Shown here: one piece after another, positions 43,001 through 53,128 of the stretch | Layout of the letters: each line of letters begins with the position of its first letter | How positions within the stretch are numbered: position 1 is the first letter of the stretch | From: Pelecanus crispus | Taxonomy: Eukaryota; Chordata; Aves; Pelecaniformes; Pelecanidae | DNA length: 64,000 bases | NCBI RefSeq assembly: GCF_030463565.1 | Contig: NC_134676.1 | Coordinates: 3,458,001-3,522,000 of the forward strand | Reading direction: 5' to 3' | Program-made: the position numbers and the translations under genes | The notes under the pieces: model-generated | What the model was told of the DNA's origin: nothing | What the model saw: only the letters and a program-made list of their open reading frames with translations | Database searches by the model: none

Positions 43001-46000
43001 ACCAAAACTTAGAATTCTCTTAAATTGCTGTTTGAAACAGAACAAGTATCTAGTACTTTTCCAAACACAGAAGGTTAAGTGTAATAGGTAAATAGATTGC
43101 TGGGGAAAAAGACATGTTTGTGTTCATGCTGTGTGTTGCATAAACACATTTGTGTACAAATGGTGTAACTTCTGGATACTACTGGTTTAGAGCTGTTTAA
43201 AAATCACCTGGCCTTTTTAGGTGGCCTTTAAGAGTTTCACACATCCTAATGTGTGAACCAGTATTTTATCTTGGAGATATTTTAAATTGGATTGGATTTG
43301 ACCACAAACTTTGATTATAAAGACATTGCTTTCAAATCCTATTGTGCAACTGCCATTGGTTTAGCTTGCCCTTTTTTCGCAGTAGGAAAGAACTCCAAGA
43401 GGTTGTGTGTGCAGCACCGTATAGCTTTTGCAGGAAGCTTTCTGTAATTGTTCCCCCACACCCACAGACAAACGTCCGACTCTCATCAGATCTGGGGCTT
43501 CAAAAAGGAAGACTTTCTTTTTAATGCCCCCTGCTCCCAGGACTGCTCTCAACCTTTTTGCTTATATCTGGAGAAAAGTTATTCCTGCCTGGATAGCTCC
43601 TGCTGCTTTAATCCAAAAATACCTTAAAAATACAGCTTCAAGCAAGAGCTTGACTATGTGCTGTTGTATGGGCTTCCCAGCAGCTGCTTATTGGGACTCA
43701 AGAAAACATAATAAAGCTATATTCCCCTTGCATTCACAAAGCTTGGAAAATATCTGGGTGTGTTGCATCAAAAAATCCTATATTGTGCTCCTGAAGTCCA
43801 TAAATGCCTATGTTTGATGGCTATTTGACTGGGAAAAGTGCTAAGGTTCAGGGAGGCCAGAGTAGCTTTCATATCGATGCTGTTGGAAATTTTCAGATGT
43901 CTGGGTGGCTTGAGTCCATAGTATCTAGAAACCTTTAGAAGTATGCTGAGCAATCTGGTGAGCTCTTTGAAGAGTGGTACTTCTGGCAGCTGTGGTGTTT
44001 TCAACAATACAAACTTAGTTAGGAACAAGATTGTATTCTCTTGGGGGAAGAAAAAGATACTTCTTTTAAATACGTTACAAGTTTGCTGTAGCATCAACTG
44101 AAGACTCCCTGCTTAAGCACTTTGGCTTTTCCTTGCTTCAGCTATTAGGAACACCTTTGTCAACTCTGGCATATATTTTCTTGTAGGTTTTGATGCATGT
44201 TGGCAGTTTAAGCATTACTGATTCTTGGTTGTTTCTGCTTCTTTTCTAGTCACCTGTTTATTTGGCAGGCTCACAATGCACTGTTTATTATTTGCTGTTT
44301 GCTGAAAGTATTCATCAGTGAAATGTCAGAAGAGGAGCTGCAACTTCATTTTACTTACGAAGAGAAAGCACTGGGCTCATACGGTAGGTTTACACTAGTG
44401 CTAGTGAAACAGATATCCCACAAGAAACTGAAAAGCTCTGATGTTTGTGGACATGGTGCTTAGGGACATGGTTTAGTGGTGGACTTGGTAGTGTTAGGTT
44501 AATGGTTGGATTCGATGATCTTAAGGGTCTTTTCCAACCTAAATGATTCTATGACTCTGTGTTTTGTTTAGACTAAGAATCCCAAACTTTGCTTTAAAAC
44601 TAGAAATGACGTACCAGTGAGGTTACATACAACATCTTTAGTGTTTGAGACAACTTGTGAGGTTGAAAGTATGTAGTCAGTAGTAAAACTGCCTTACTTC
44701 CTTTGGGATCTGAAGTAATTTGGTGTAAACAGTCTTCCTTTGTATCATACATGTGAAAGAGGACGCCTTCAAAATGTGATGAGAGCTTTTCATTACATGT
44801 TGGCTGTAGTCTTCTACTAGAATTAAATGTTTGTTAACAAGCTGTTGGCATGTTACAGGTTCTTATAGCAAAATAGACCTCTTCTAGAGCAGGGTTTAAG
44901 TTGTTTGGTTTATTTTTTCTTTAAAGATTTGTATTAAATTTAACATGGTCATTTATTTACATACTTCATTTGGCATTTTTTTAAACAGTTGTTGAGAAGC
45001 GATGCTGTAGACCTACCTTAGTGTTAGTCATTTTCATACAGTTTGAAATGTGGTAACGCTCCTCTTCAGAAGAACAGAATAGAATTGAGGTGAAGCTGAC
45101 CACACACTACTGTAGGAACAGTGATGTTGCAATTATTTAGTGTTTCTTTTCACATATGTTTCATAAACCAGCAGCAGCCAGGGAACAGAATTAATGCCAT
45201 TTTTAGGATTTAGTAAGGGAAGATAACACTACTATGGTTAGAACTGATCCATTGAAAAGATAACTGCTAAAATGTAATCAGTGAGCAGTAGTTTATACAA
45301 GAGTACAGGAAAAGTCAAAGAATGTAGGCAGAATGTTCAAAAAGTAGTGCATATCCAGGAAATGGAGCATGTATTACACAAGATGAAAGATGGCAGGGAA
45401 GATGCTCAAATGATGTAGCTGTTCTCTTTCTGCTATCTGGTCCTTTTTGAATGTGAATAATGTGAATGCCATCAACATCAGCTTGACTTTCCCCTGTACT
45501 CGGCACTTTACCTGTGCTCGGCACTGGTGAGGCCGCACCTGGAATGCTGTGTCCAGTTTTGGGCCCCTCGGTACAAGAAGGACATTGGGGTGCTGGAGCG
45601 TGTCCAGAGAAGGGCAGCGGAGCTGGGGCAGGGTCTGGAGCACAGGGCTGGTGGGGAGCGGCTGAGGGAGCTGGGGGTGTTCAGCCTGGAGAAGAGGAGG
45701 CTGAGAGGAGACCTGATCGCTCTCTACAACTCCCTGAGAGGAGGCTGTAGTGAGGTGGGTGTTTGTCTCTTCTCCCAAGTAGTTAGCAATAGGACGAGAG
45801 GAAATGGGCTCAAGCTGCGCCAGGGGAGGTTTAGGCTGGAAATTAGGAGAAATTTCTTCACGGAAAGGGTAGTCAAGCTTTGGAACAGGCTGCCCAGAGA
45901 GGTGGGGGAGTCCCCATCCCTGGAGGTGTTCAAAAAACGGGCAGAGGTGGCACTTTGGGACATGGTTTAGTCTAGTCTGCCCTTGATTGGTTTAGTGTGG

Positions 46001-49000
46001 ACTTGGTAGTGTAGCTTAATGGTTGGACTGGATGATCTTAAAGGTCTTTTCCAACCTAAATGATTCTATGATTACAGCAGAAGGCCATAGCACCATCCGC
46101 CACAAATTTTTTCGTAGTGCCGTATCACGTTGCTCATACAGAACACGTGATGGATAATGCTGGCCCAGGAGCCTTGATTTCCTTTGCTTTGTTGTAAAGA
46201 TACTGTTGAGTTTGTAATTGCGTGTTGTTTATTGCATAAAGCCAAAAATGGTCTGGCAAAAAGGGCCGGTATCGGAATGCTAACACAGTGCGAGTGGACT
46301 GTGGAAGAACCACCAGAAGTATCTGAATGTGGATTCCCTCAACAGTCAGTCCAGCAAGGACACGCGCTGAGAATGCCTGATAGCTGCTTGCTCACTGAAT
46401 AGTGAAAACTGTTCATTAAAATCTGTTTAACTCCTTGGCGCCTGCTGTTGCTCTGGGGAAATCAGACTTCTGGTGCCAAAAGATTAAGTTCTACATGTTC
46501 AAAAGGTTTAATGTACTTAAACTGCGGTGAGTCATCTCCAGGAATGAAGTCAGCTAACCGATGCATTAGAAAGTAACAACTGCTAATAATAAGCTATCAT
46601 TGCAGACTGCCTGTGGGTTTATACTCGGTTTAAAAAAAATTGCCCACCTCTTGCTTCAGTGGTAGTGTAGCACAGTAAAACGGATGGAAAAGCTGAGATG
46701 TTTTGTTAGCTTGAACCCCGGGGATCTTTATTCCTTACACTGGGAGTTCCTCGCAGCATGGTATGAAAAGTGATTCTTGTCGCTGGGGTAGATCCGTGTT
46801 TATCCCATGTCTAGTAGCACTTGACTGTAATTCACAGTGACATTTATTAGCGATAATTTTGTGCATATTGATGGCAAATGTACTTAGCAATTATCTTTGA
46901 GCAGATTGTTCGCTGGATGTTCTTGATTAGGAAGGTAATTGCGTGTGGTCTGCTGGTGAGAGCAGGGGAAGGAGGCAGGAAACGAGCTCCTCCTCGGCTC
47001 TCCCGGCTCAGCCGTGGCTTGAGTCCGCTGCTGCTGCTGACTTGGGTTTCCAGTTGCAGATGGTCCTCGGGACCTCCTTCAAGGAGTTGAGGTTCATAAC
47101 GTGCTGTGTTTCCATAGCCATCATTTTCTTGCTCCTAACAAATCTTCACGTCGGATTTTTTAAATATGTATAGAGTATGGTAATAAAGTCAATGCCTGCC
47201 TATAGCTTTTATACTTAGCTATAGGAGAAGTGAAGAAGCATTAATGGAGTGTGATAAAATGCTGTTGTGTTAGGGCCTATTAAAGTGAGCAGAAAAAGAT
47301 GAAATGTTTTTTGTTTGTATTTTCGTAATTAGGTCAACTGTAGCTGTCTCTTTTTTTGGGGGGGTTTTTTTTAGTCCTTGGAAACTGGAGCATGCCTTGT
47401 TGTTGTGACATTTACACAAATTTATTACTACTTTTACTAAAGTTGTACACACTTAACACTATCTATAAGCATGCTTTTTAAAAATTTAAGTTACTAGTCG
47501 TCCTTGCTGTCTTCTCATTTCCATGAGCTTGATATTATTTTACTATTTTTCAGTTGCAAGCATGATAAAACAAACCTTATACAATACATTATTATATTAA
47601 CTACGTAATGTATGTAAATATGCACATAGATAAAAGCTTTAATACAGTGTCTAAGTACTGTTTGCTTATTTTCTTAATGGCTGGTGAGTAGTTATTGGAA
47701 AGAACAGTACAACCAACCAACAATACACACAACTTCTCTCTCCTATGCTGTGTTTTTGTATGCCTTGTTCAATCTTGGCAGCTGTCTGAGAAAAGGTAAT
47801 GGTCCTTTTCAGGATCATCTTCAAAGTCCTTTGGAAATCACTGTGTGGTGGTGTTTGTTCCCCTGTTTAAACTATGAGCATCACTTTATTTTTTCCTTCT
47901 AGTCTGAGAATCATAGAATCGTTTAGGTTGGAAAAGACCTTTAAGATCATCCAGTCCAACCATTAACCTAACACTACCAAGTCCACACTAAACCAATTAA
48001 GGGTAGACTAGACTAAACCATGTCCCCAAGTGCCATGTCTACCCGCTTTTTGAACGCTTCCAGGGATGGGGACTCCCCCACCTCTCTGGGCAGCCTGTTC
48101 CAATGCTTGACTACCCTTTCCGTGAAGAAATTTTTCCTAATATCCAATCTAAACCTCCCCTGGCACAGCTTGAGCCCATTTCCTCTTGTCCTATTGCTAA
48201 CTACTAGAATATATCCTAGTACCATGTTCCCTGAGTTTACGTATAGCACCTGGGGACTCGGGGTGCGTAACCGCAGTGCCAGCACGGCAGGCTGCTCCCA
48301 CTGCAGTCGGTCGGAGCATCAGCACCTGCCCTGCGATATTCGGTATGTCAGGCAGAAATGTATAGTGTATGGTAGTCATGACATACGGAAAATCACCTTG
48401 TCACTGGCTACTCAGCAGTATGTCTTGTATTTTGACAGGTTATCTATGCCACAGCCACTGTTGTTTAGTTAGCATTTTTGATAACTGTCTTTATCTGGAA
48501 GAATTCTCCTTCCAGGTTTTGCAATTCATATCCCTGCACTTGATTGCACAGAAGCTGTGCAATGGTGCTTTGTGTCATAAAATGCAATAATCGAGGGTTT
48601 TTTCATTTTGCAAAAATTTTGAGTGCGTGGATATGTTGTAGCCTTACCATTATAAAGTTGTAATGAACAAACTGCAGAGGATCGAGTCCCCGCTACAGCA
48701 CTGCTTACTGATTTCCTTCAAGAATAGTCCGTTAATAGGAGTTTGTTCCTTTTGACGGTTTTCAGATGGTCTTTAGCCCAGGAAGTGCAACCTTTGCCTC
48801 TTTACCCATAATTGGGAATTTGCATACAACTTTGGAGGATATTGCACAGTTTTGATTGTAGGAAAATCCTTATAGAGACTTCAGCCATATTCTTTAAGAT
48901 TCAGCTAAAAAATCCTGACATTAATAAATCCCAACCTGGACTCAGCATGTGCTGATCTGAAGCTGGAGTTAGCCTCGCTAACACAAATCATTCGTCTTTC

Positions 49001-52000
49001 GGTGAAGCTTTTGCTGTCTGTATCCCGTAATTTCTGCGTGGTCTTTAACTACTGTGATTCAGAGGTGTAAGAGAGCATATGCTCTGTACTGTATTCTAAA
49101 TCAAACCATGAATTCATTCAACCTCTCCCCTGACCTGTAGTAGGAAACTTTATTCATTTTCTGTAGAGAAGTTTTTGTCACAAGGCTGCTAGGGACTGTA
49201 CATAGTGTATTATAGCAAACAAGAGGACACAGAGGAGGGAATAAATAACAACACGTGTACTGCAGTCCTTAAATGATTTCATGACTGCTCAGCTATCGTA
49301 TAAAGGAAATGAGGGATGGCAATTAGTTTATGTCCTCATCGTTAACACTCTTAAGGGAAAGTTGGGAGCTTTTGAGAGTCCTCAGAGCTGAAGATCAAAC
49401 CACAAAACCCAAAGAAGCTTTAAGGCTGCTGGTTGTGTAATGAATTGAATGAACGAGGCTTTCGGTACTGTTTTACAAGTAACAAATTATTTCATTACTG
49501 ATGTCCAGGTTCTATCCTATCTGTAGGAGCAACAGGGCAGAAAACCAAGTAGCATCTGAGGTGAGGCTATACCTTGCTATGCCTGAATATCTTCTTAACG
49601 TTGGGTACATCCAGCTGCTACAGCAGCTCACATCAGGTCATGACAACGTAGTAGTTAGGTTCTTGAGAAGAAAGACTGGTTTATTGTCTATGTTGGACCT
49701 TGTATCATGGCCAAGGATGGAGCTTACTAGAAGTGGAATCTCCTGGCATGTATACTTTCCTCTGGATAAGCCATTTTGTGTAGTGTCTGCTAATCCAGTG
49801 TCTGTAATGTGTGTAGTTTTGAAAAAGTTAAACACTAAATATTGGGGTTTTTAAATGTAAAAAAAAAAAAAAACAAACAAACCAACCCAACCCAAACCAA
49901 ACCAACCCCCGCAAAAAGCCAAAACCCCCAGAATTCAGGTAATCCACATGTTTGAGGACTTCAAATATAGGTGATGAAAAACGGTGCTTCAGCGTAACTG
50001 GACATTTTAAAAACTGCGTGTGTTTGCAGTTACTTCTGCGCTGCCATGGAGTTTCGAAGATGCACCTGTGATTCCTTGCTCTGCAAGTTTGCTCTAGTCT
50101 TATCTGGACACATTCACCCTTCACTTATTTTCCCCAAGGTTTTACACGTCTTTGATCCAAGTATGTGATCTATTGATGTGAATGAATATTGTGTGTGTTG
50201 TCTTTATCCTGCTGTTGAAAAAGCCGTTGTTTATGAAAACACGTAGTGTTCTGTCTTTATAGCTCTCTCTCACGTTACAGATTTGGCATGCATCCGCCTC
50301 ATTGTCTTGGCAAGACAAGAATTAAACAAGGATGCATGTGCCCCAATGGGGAAAGGAGACATTAATTATTGTAGCTTAATGACATTGATTACAGCAATTA
50401 AGCTTTTTTTTTAAAAAAGAAAAATAGTTTGAGAACAGAGCAGGAAAGACTAACATCTTCCATTCTACGTGATTGTGCTAACCCAATATTTTCTTGCTTT
50501 ATTTTGAATATTGCGTGGAGGGGAAGAGCCCTCTTCCATATTCAAATAATATTATTCTCTCTGCAAATGAGTTGTGTATATAGCATGGTGGAAGAAACGA
50601 TATTCTTAAAATGCGCTCACTTTACTTTTTTCATCCTTTTTCCTCTCTCGTCCTCCCTTTCCTCAACTGCCAAGAGAAAAAATTAGGTACCTTTTGGGAA
50701 CTAATAGCAGTCTTGCTCTATAAGCATTTTCTAGAATCAAAACACCTTAGGAAACTGTCACTTTAGAATACATTATCTGGGCTTTATTATTGGCAGTGGT
50801 TTCTGTCTAAGGTTAAATACTCCTAGCAGTTCTTGGTTTTTACTAACAGGAGCTACATTGTGTTACTCATGGGGGATTCTATATAAAGGAAACCATGTTT
50901 CTGTGATAAAAAACTGATTTCCTTTAGAACATGCAGTTCACTAGGTGACAATTTTTAATGTGTTTTTAATAAACCGATTGTGGAAAGAAATAATTTCGCT
51001 TTATTGTGAATATTCCCTCTGGTGTGCTGCTTAAAATTGAGTTCTGGATTTAAGTTAAGTTCTGGGTTAAACAGAGTAACACCACCATAACCTGGCTATA
51101 ATGTTGTGTTTATTGCGGGAGGTATTTATTTGAAAATACAAAATAAACAAGCATTTGGGTAATCATTGTGCTGCAATGCCTGTTGGGTAATGCAGAGGGA
51201 AAAACTATGCCTGCTCCTATAAACCCCTACCCTTCCTTGTGCTGTAGGTTTCTCTTTATAATTTTATTGTGAAAGCAGATAAAAATCCTAATGAGCCAAG
51301 AGATTCGTCTTCAATTTTTTTAGTGTTATATGACAACTTCATATATAATAAGCTTTTTCCTCAGTAAGTCTTGCAAGTCTTTTGTTACAGTTGCTTTTAA
51401 AAATTGCAGTGCTAATGTAAAATGCCACCAGTTTTATTGCTTAGAATAGTTGCATTTCTAAAATAATTTTTAATCATCCCATGCATTTTGTCGCATGGTG
51501 TATGAGTAGAGAATAATTTCTGCTCACTTAAAATGCACTTTGGAAATTAATGAATTCTTAGTTGTTGTTGAAATGTGTAAAACCTCTTCAATAAATAAAT
51601 ATGTATTCAAGAAAAAATAGGGTGTAGATTTAATCGCTTAAGAGCAGCGGTGATGTGTACTGTAGGCTGCATTCATTTGACAGATCACACGTTAGGATAT
51701 TGTTCAGTGTGTATTAGACAAATGAAACTGTGTTTTCTGTCTGTCTCTGCTTATTACTCGCTTGGGATTAAAAAAAGGAGTGGGGAAATAGGCAGAGCGC
51801 AGGGGATTTTGAGAGGAGACTTGAACTGCGGACCAGTGAGAAGTCACTGGTGATCAGTTCCACTGTTAGTAATAACACCATTTAATATGAACTTAGGTAA
51901 GCAGTAAAATAAGGCTTGATGTGCTTAATGTTAGCATATTCCTACAATACCAGCATCTCATTTAACTTAACCAATTGTTATTAGTTATTTGTTTTATATA

Positions 52001-52281
52001 TAAAAGGCTTGGCACCACCATTTTCTCTGGTGATAAATCCAAGTGCCTTCTATTTCAGAAAAGAATGCTCTCTTCTTAAACAGGTAGAATTTCTCTTCTA
52101 GTGTTTGTTCCTTAATTAAAATAGTGATTGTCTGGATCTGTGTGTTTAAACCTATGCTTTCTTTTGGTCTTTGAAAATCCAGAAAACCTTTGGTATGCTT
52201 CTTTTCAGGAACAGAGTCTGAAGACCTCATAGAAGAGTTGCTGTGTTGCCTCATCCAGCTCATTGTTGAAATTCCTCTCTT
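30910..52281 (+). CDS. DYM: Dymeclin, 5' part (residues 1-164), continues past the right edge
   Basis: Five coding exons are visible: 30910-31049, 42078-42130, 42805-42898, 44250-44383 and 52209-52281. All have GT-AG borders, and phases agree across every junction. The protein starts [20 protein letters not shown] and contains [66 protein letters not shown] and [11 protein letters not shown], closely matching human dymeclin (669 residues). Dymeclin is a peripheral Golgi protein needed for secretory trafficking; loss causes Dyggve-Melchior-Clausen dysplasia in humans. Gly2 with Ser at residues 5-7 fits an N-myristoylation site, which human dymeclin also has. The start has A at -3 and G at +4. 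The last visible exon ends two bases into the codon after residue 164. Confidence 0.95.
34200..34370 (+). repeat. Pyrimidine-rich tract in DYM intron 2
   Basis: Most bases are C or T, in TCTC, TTCC and CCCC blocks with few interruptions. There is no regular unit. It is best called low-complexity sequence. Confidence 0.5.
36181..36417 (+). repeat. Unclassified repeat, copy 1 of a diverged direct pair
   Basis: It aligns with 37243-37490 at an offset of about 1,075-1,080 bp. Shared blocks in order are TTTGTA.GCA.AATA, TGTTGA.AT, CCACTGT, CCTTTAAAATAAAA, GCTGTCAGG.AGCAA and GCTTTGCTGAAGT-like sequence. No protein is encoded. It could be an old interspersed element or LTR, or an old local duplication. 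I do not recognise the family. Confidence 0.6.
37243..37490 (+). repeat. Unclassified repeat, copy 2 of a diverged direct pair
   Basis: This is the partner of 36181-36417, with the same order of blocks and a conserved AATAAA-containing core (CTTTAAAATAAAA at 37381). Small indels separate the blocks. The similarity fades on both sides. Confidence 0.6.
40962..41112 (+). mobile_element. Old CR1 LINE fragment (sense)
   Basis: It contains ATAGGACGAGAGGTAATGG, an AGAAATTTTTT segment and CACTGGAACAGGTTGCC, the usual order at the end of CR1 ORF2. It lacks the CR1 3' terminus and is more diverged than the copies at 45.5 and 52.6 kb. Confidence 0.75.
41755..41937 (+). mobile_element. Old CR1 LINE 3' fragment (sense)
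   Basis: CACTGGAATGGGTTGCCCAG, GAGTCTCCATCCTTGGAG, CTGGACGTGGTCCTGGGCAA and TTGGACAAGATGACCTCCAG follow in the standard CR1 order, ending near CCATTCCATGCTTCTG. The tail differs from that of the younger copies, so this is another subfamily. Confidence 0.85.
42078..42130 (+). CDS. DYM: DYM exon 3
   Basis: The acceptor CTCCTAG ends at 42077 and the donor GTGAGA starts at 42131. The exon completes a serine codon and encodes [17 protein letters not shown] plus one base, matching human dymeclin around residues 47-65. Confidence 0.93.
42805..42898 (+). CDS. DYM: DYM exon 4
   Basis: The acceptor TTGTCTAG ends at 42804 and the donor GTAAGT starts at 42899. It encodes [20 protein letters not shown] and then [11 protein letters not shown] plus two bases. 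The short introns on both sides (0.67 and 1.35 kb) hold nothing recognisable. Confidence 0.94.
44250..44383 (+). CDS. DYM: DYM exon 5
   Basis: The acceptor CTTTTCTAG ends at 44249 and the donor GTAGGT starts at 44384. It encodes [20 protein letters not shown] followed by [20 protein letters not shown] and ALGSY. The first half is hydrophobic and helix-like. The match to human dymeclin is clear. Confidence 0.94.
44450..44559 (+). mobile_element. CR1 LINE 3' tail (sense), strongly 5'-truncated
   Basis: It begins within GGGACATGGTTTAGTGG and runs through CTTGGTAGTGTTAGG, TTAATGGTTGG and TTTTCCAACCTAAATGATTC. Only the last 110 bp of the element are present. It lies 66 bp after the exon 5 donor. 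Confidence 0.88.
45512..46073 (+). mobile_element. CR1 LINE copy (sense) with the C-terminal part of ORF2
   Basis: The open frame at 45527-45970 encodes the ORF2 C-terminus ([13 protein letters not shown] at the start, then [30 protein letters not shown] and [16 protein letters not shown]), ending at the normal ORF2 stop. It is followed by the CR1 tail and terminus. The reverse transcriptase core is missing. The 5' break lies just before GGTGAGGCCGCACCTGGAAT. A near-repeat of CTGT.CTCGGCACT occurs at 45494-45507 and 45512-45525 around the break. Confidence 0.92.
47906..48205 (-). mobile_element. CR1 LINE 3' fragment (antisense)
   Basis: It starts with the complement of the CR1 terminus and includes the antisense ORF2 C-terminus (on the - strand [35 protein letters not shown]). 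It has the simple tail, without the extra spacer and second 3' end of the copies at 4.6 and 16.8 kb. It therefore shows the unrearranged state of that subfamily. Confidence 0.9.
49858..49930. repeat. A-rich tract passing into CAAAC/CCAAC low-complexity sequence
   Basis: Fourteen or more A are followed by irregular ACAAAC, CCAACCC and CCAAACC units. A similar A/C-rich tract occurs at 32866-32955. Confidence 0.7.
52209..52281 (+). CDS. DYM: DYM exon 6
   Basis: The acceptor TTTTCAG ends at 52208 and the donor GTAAGT starts at 52282. It encodes [20 protein letters not shown] followed by EIPL plus two bases. Human dymeclin has SDSEDLLEELLCCLMQLITD at this place. Confidence 0.94.
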
Positions 52282-52562
52282 GTAAGTTGGCTTTTTTCTT
52301 TTTCTTTTTTTTTTTTAGCCTCCTTGCCCAAACTGAACATTTGAGAGAATATAAAAAAAACTTAGAGTGATGCGGTTAGAATGTATAAATACTCGTATTT
52401 GAATGCTCCACGTGATGGTGCAGCACTGATGATGATAACCTGCTGCAAGTACCAACCCTGAATATTTTGTTGGAAGAAGTACACGATCAGCATCTCACGC
52501 CCAGTTCAAACCACCAACAGAAGTCACCCTGGTTTATTTTGTAGGAGCTTTGACGTTTGTTT

Positions 52563-53128
52563 CGGGTACTCGGCGCTGGTGAGGCCGCACCTGGAATACT
52601 GTGTCCAGTTTTGGGCCCCTCACTACAAGAAAGACATTGAGGTGCTGGAGCGTGTTCAGAGGCGGGCAACGAAGCTGGTGAAGGGTCTGGAGCACAGGCC
52701 TTATGAGGAGCGGCTGAGGGAACTGGGGTTGTTTAGCCTGGAGAAGAGGAGGCTGAGGGGAGACCTGATCGCTCTCTACAACTACCTGAAAGGAGGTTGT
52801 AGTGAGGTGGGTGTTGGTCTCTTCTCCCAAGTAGCTAGCGATAGGACAAGAGGAAATGGGCTTAAGCTGCGCCAGGGGAGGTTTAGACTGGAAATTAGGA
52901 AAAATTTCTTTACGGAAAGGGTGGTCAGGCATTGGAACAGGCTGCCCGGAGAGGTGGTGGAGTCACCATCCCTGGAGGCGTTTAAAAAATGGGTAGATGT
53001 GGCACTTCGGGATATGGTTTAGTCTGGTCTACCCTTGATTAGTCTAGAGTGGGCTTGGTAGTGTAGGTTAATGGTTGGACTGGATGATCTTAAAGGTCTT
53101 TTCCAACCTAGATGATTCTATGATTCTA
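52563..53128 (+). mobile_element. CR1 LINE copy (sense) with the C-terminal part of ORF2
   Basis: The open frame at 52579-53022 encodes the ORF2 C-terminus ([61 protein letters not shown]) and ends at the normal stop. It is followed by the tail and the terminus at 53128. It has the same 5' truncation point as the copy at 45512 and a fully open C-terminal frame, so it is among the youngest copies here. It lies 281 bp after the exon 6 donor. Confidence 0.92.

Larger units (their letters stand above)
44384..52208 (+). other. DYM: DYM intron 5 (about 7.8 kb)
   Basis: No coding exon is recognised. It contains CR1 copies at 44450-44559 (sense), 45512-46073 (sense) and 47906-48205 (antisense), and an A-rich tract passing into CAAAC/CCAAC repeats at 49858-49930. 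The long open frames here belong to CR1. Confidence 0.65.

Noticed and set aside
45527-45970. A 147-codon open frame, and its like at 52579-53022, as host genes
   Set aside because: Both are C-terminal remnants of CR1 ORF2 followed by the CR1 tail, so they are listed as mobile elements.
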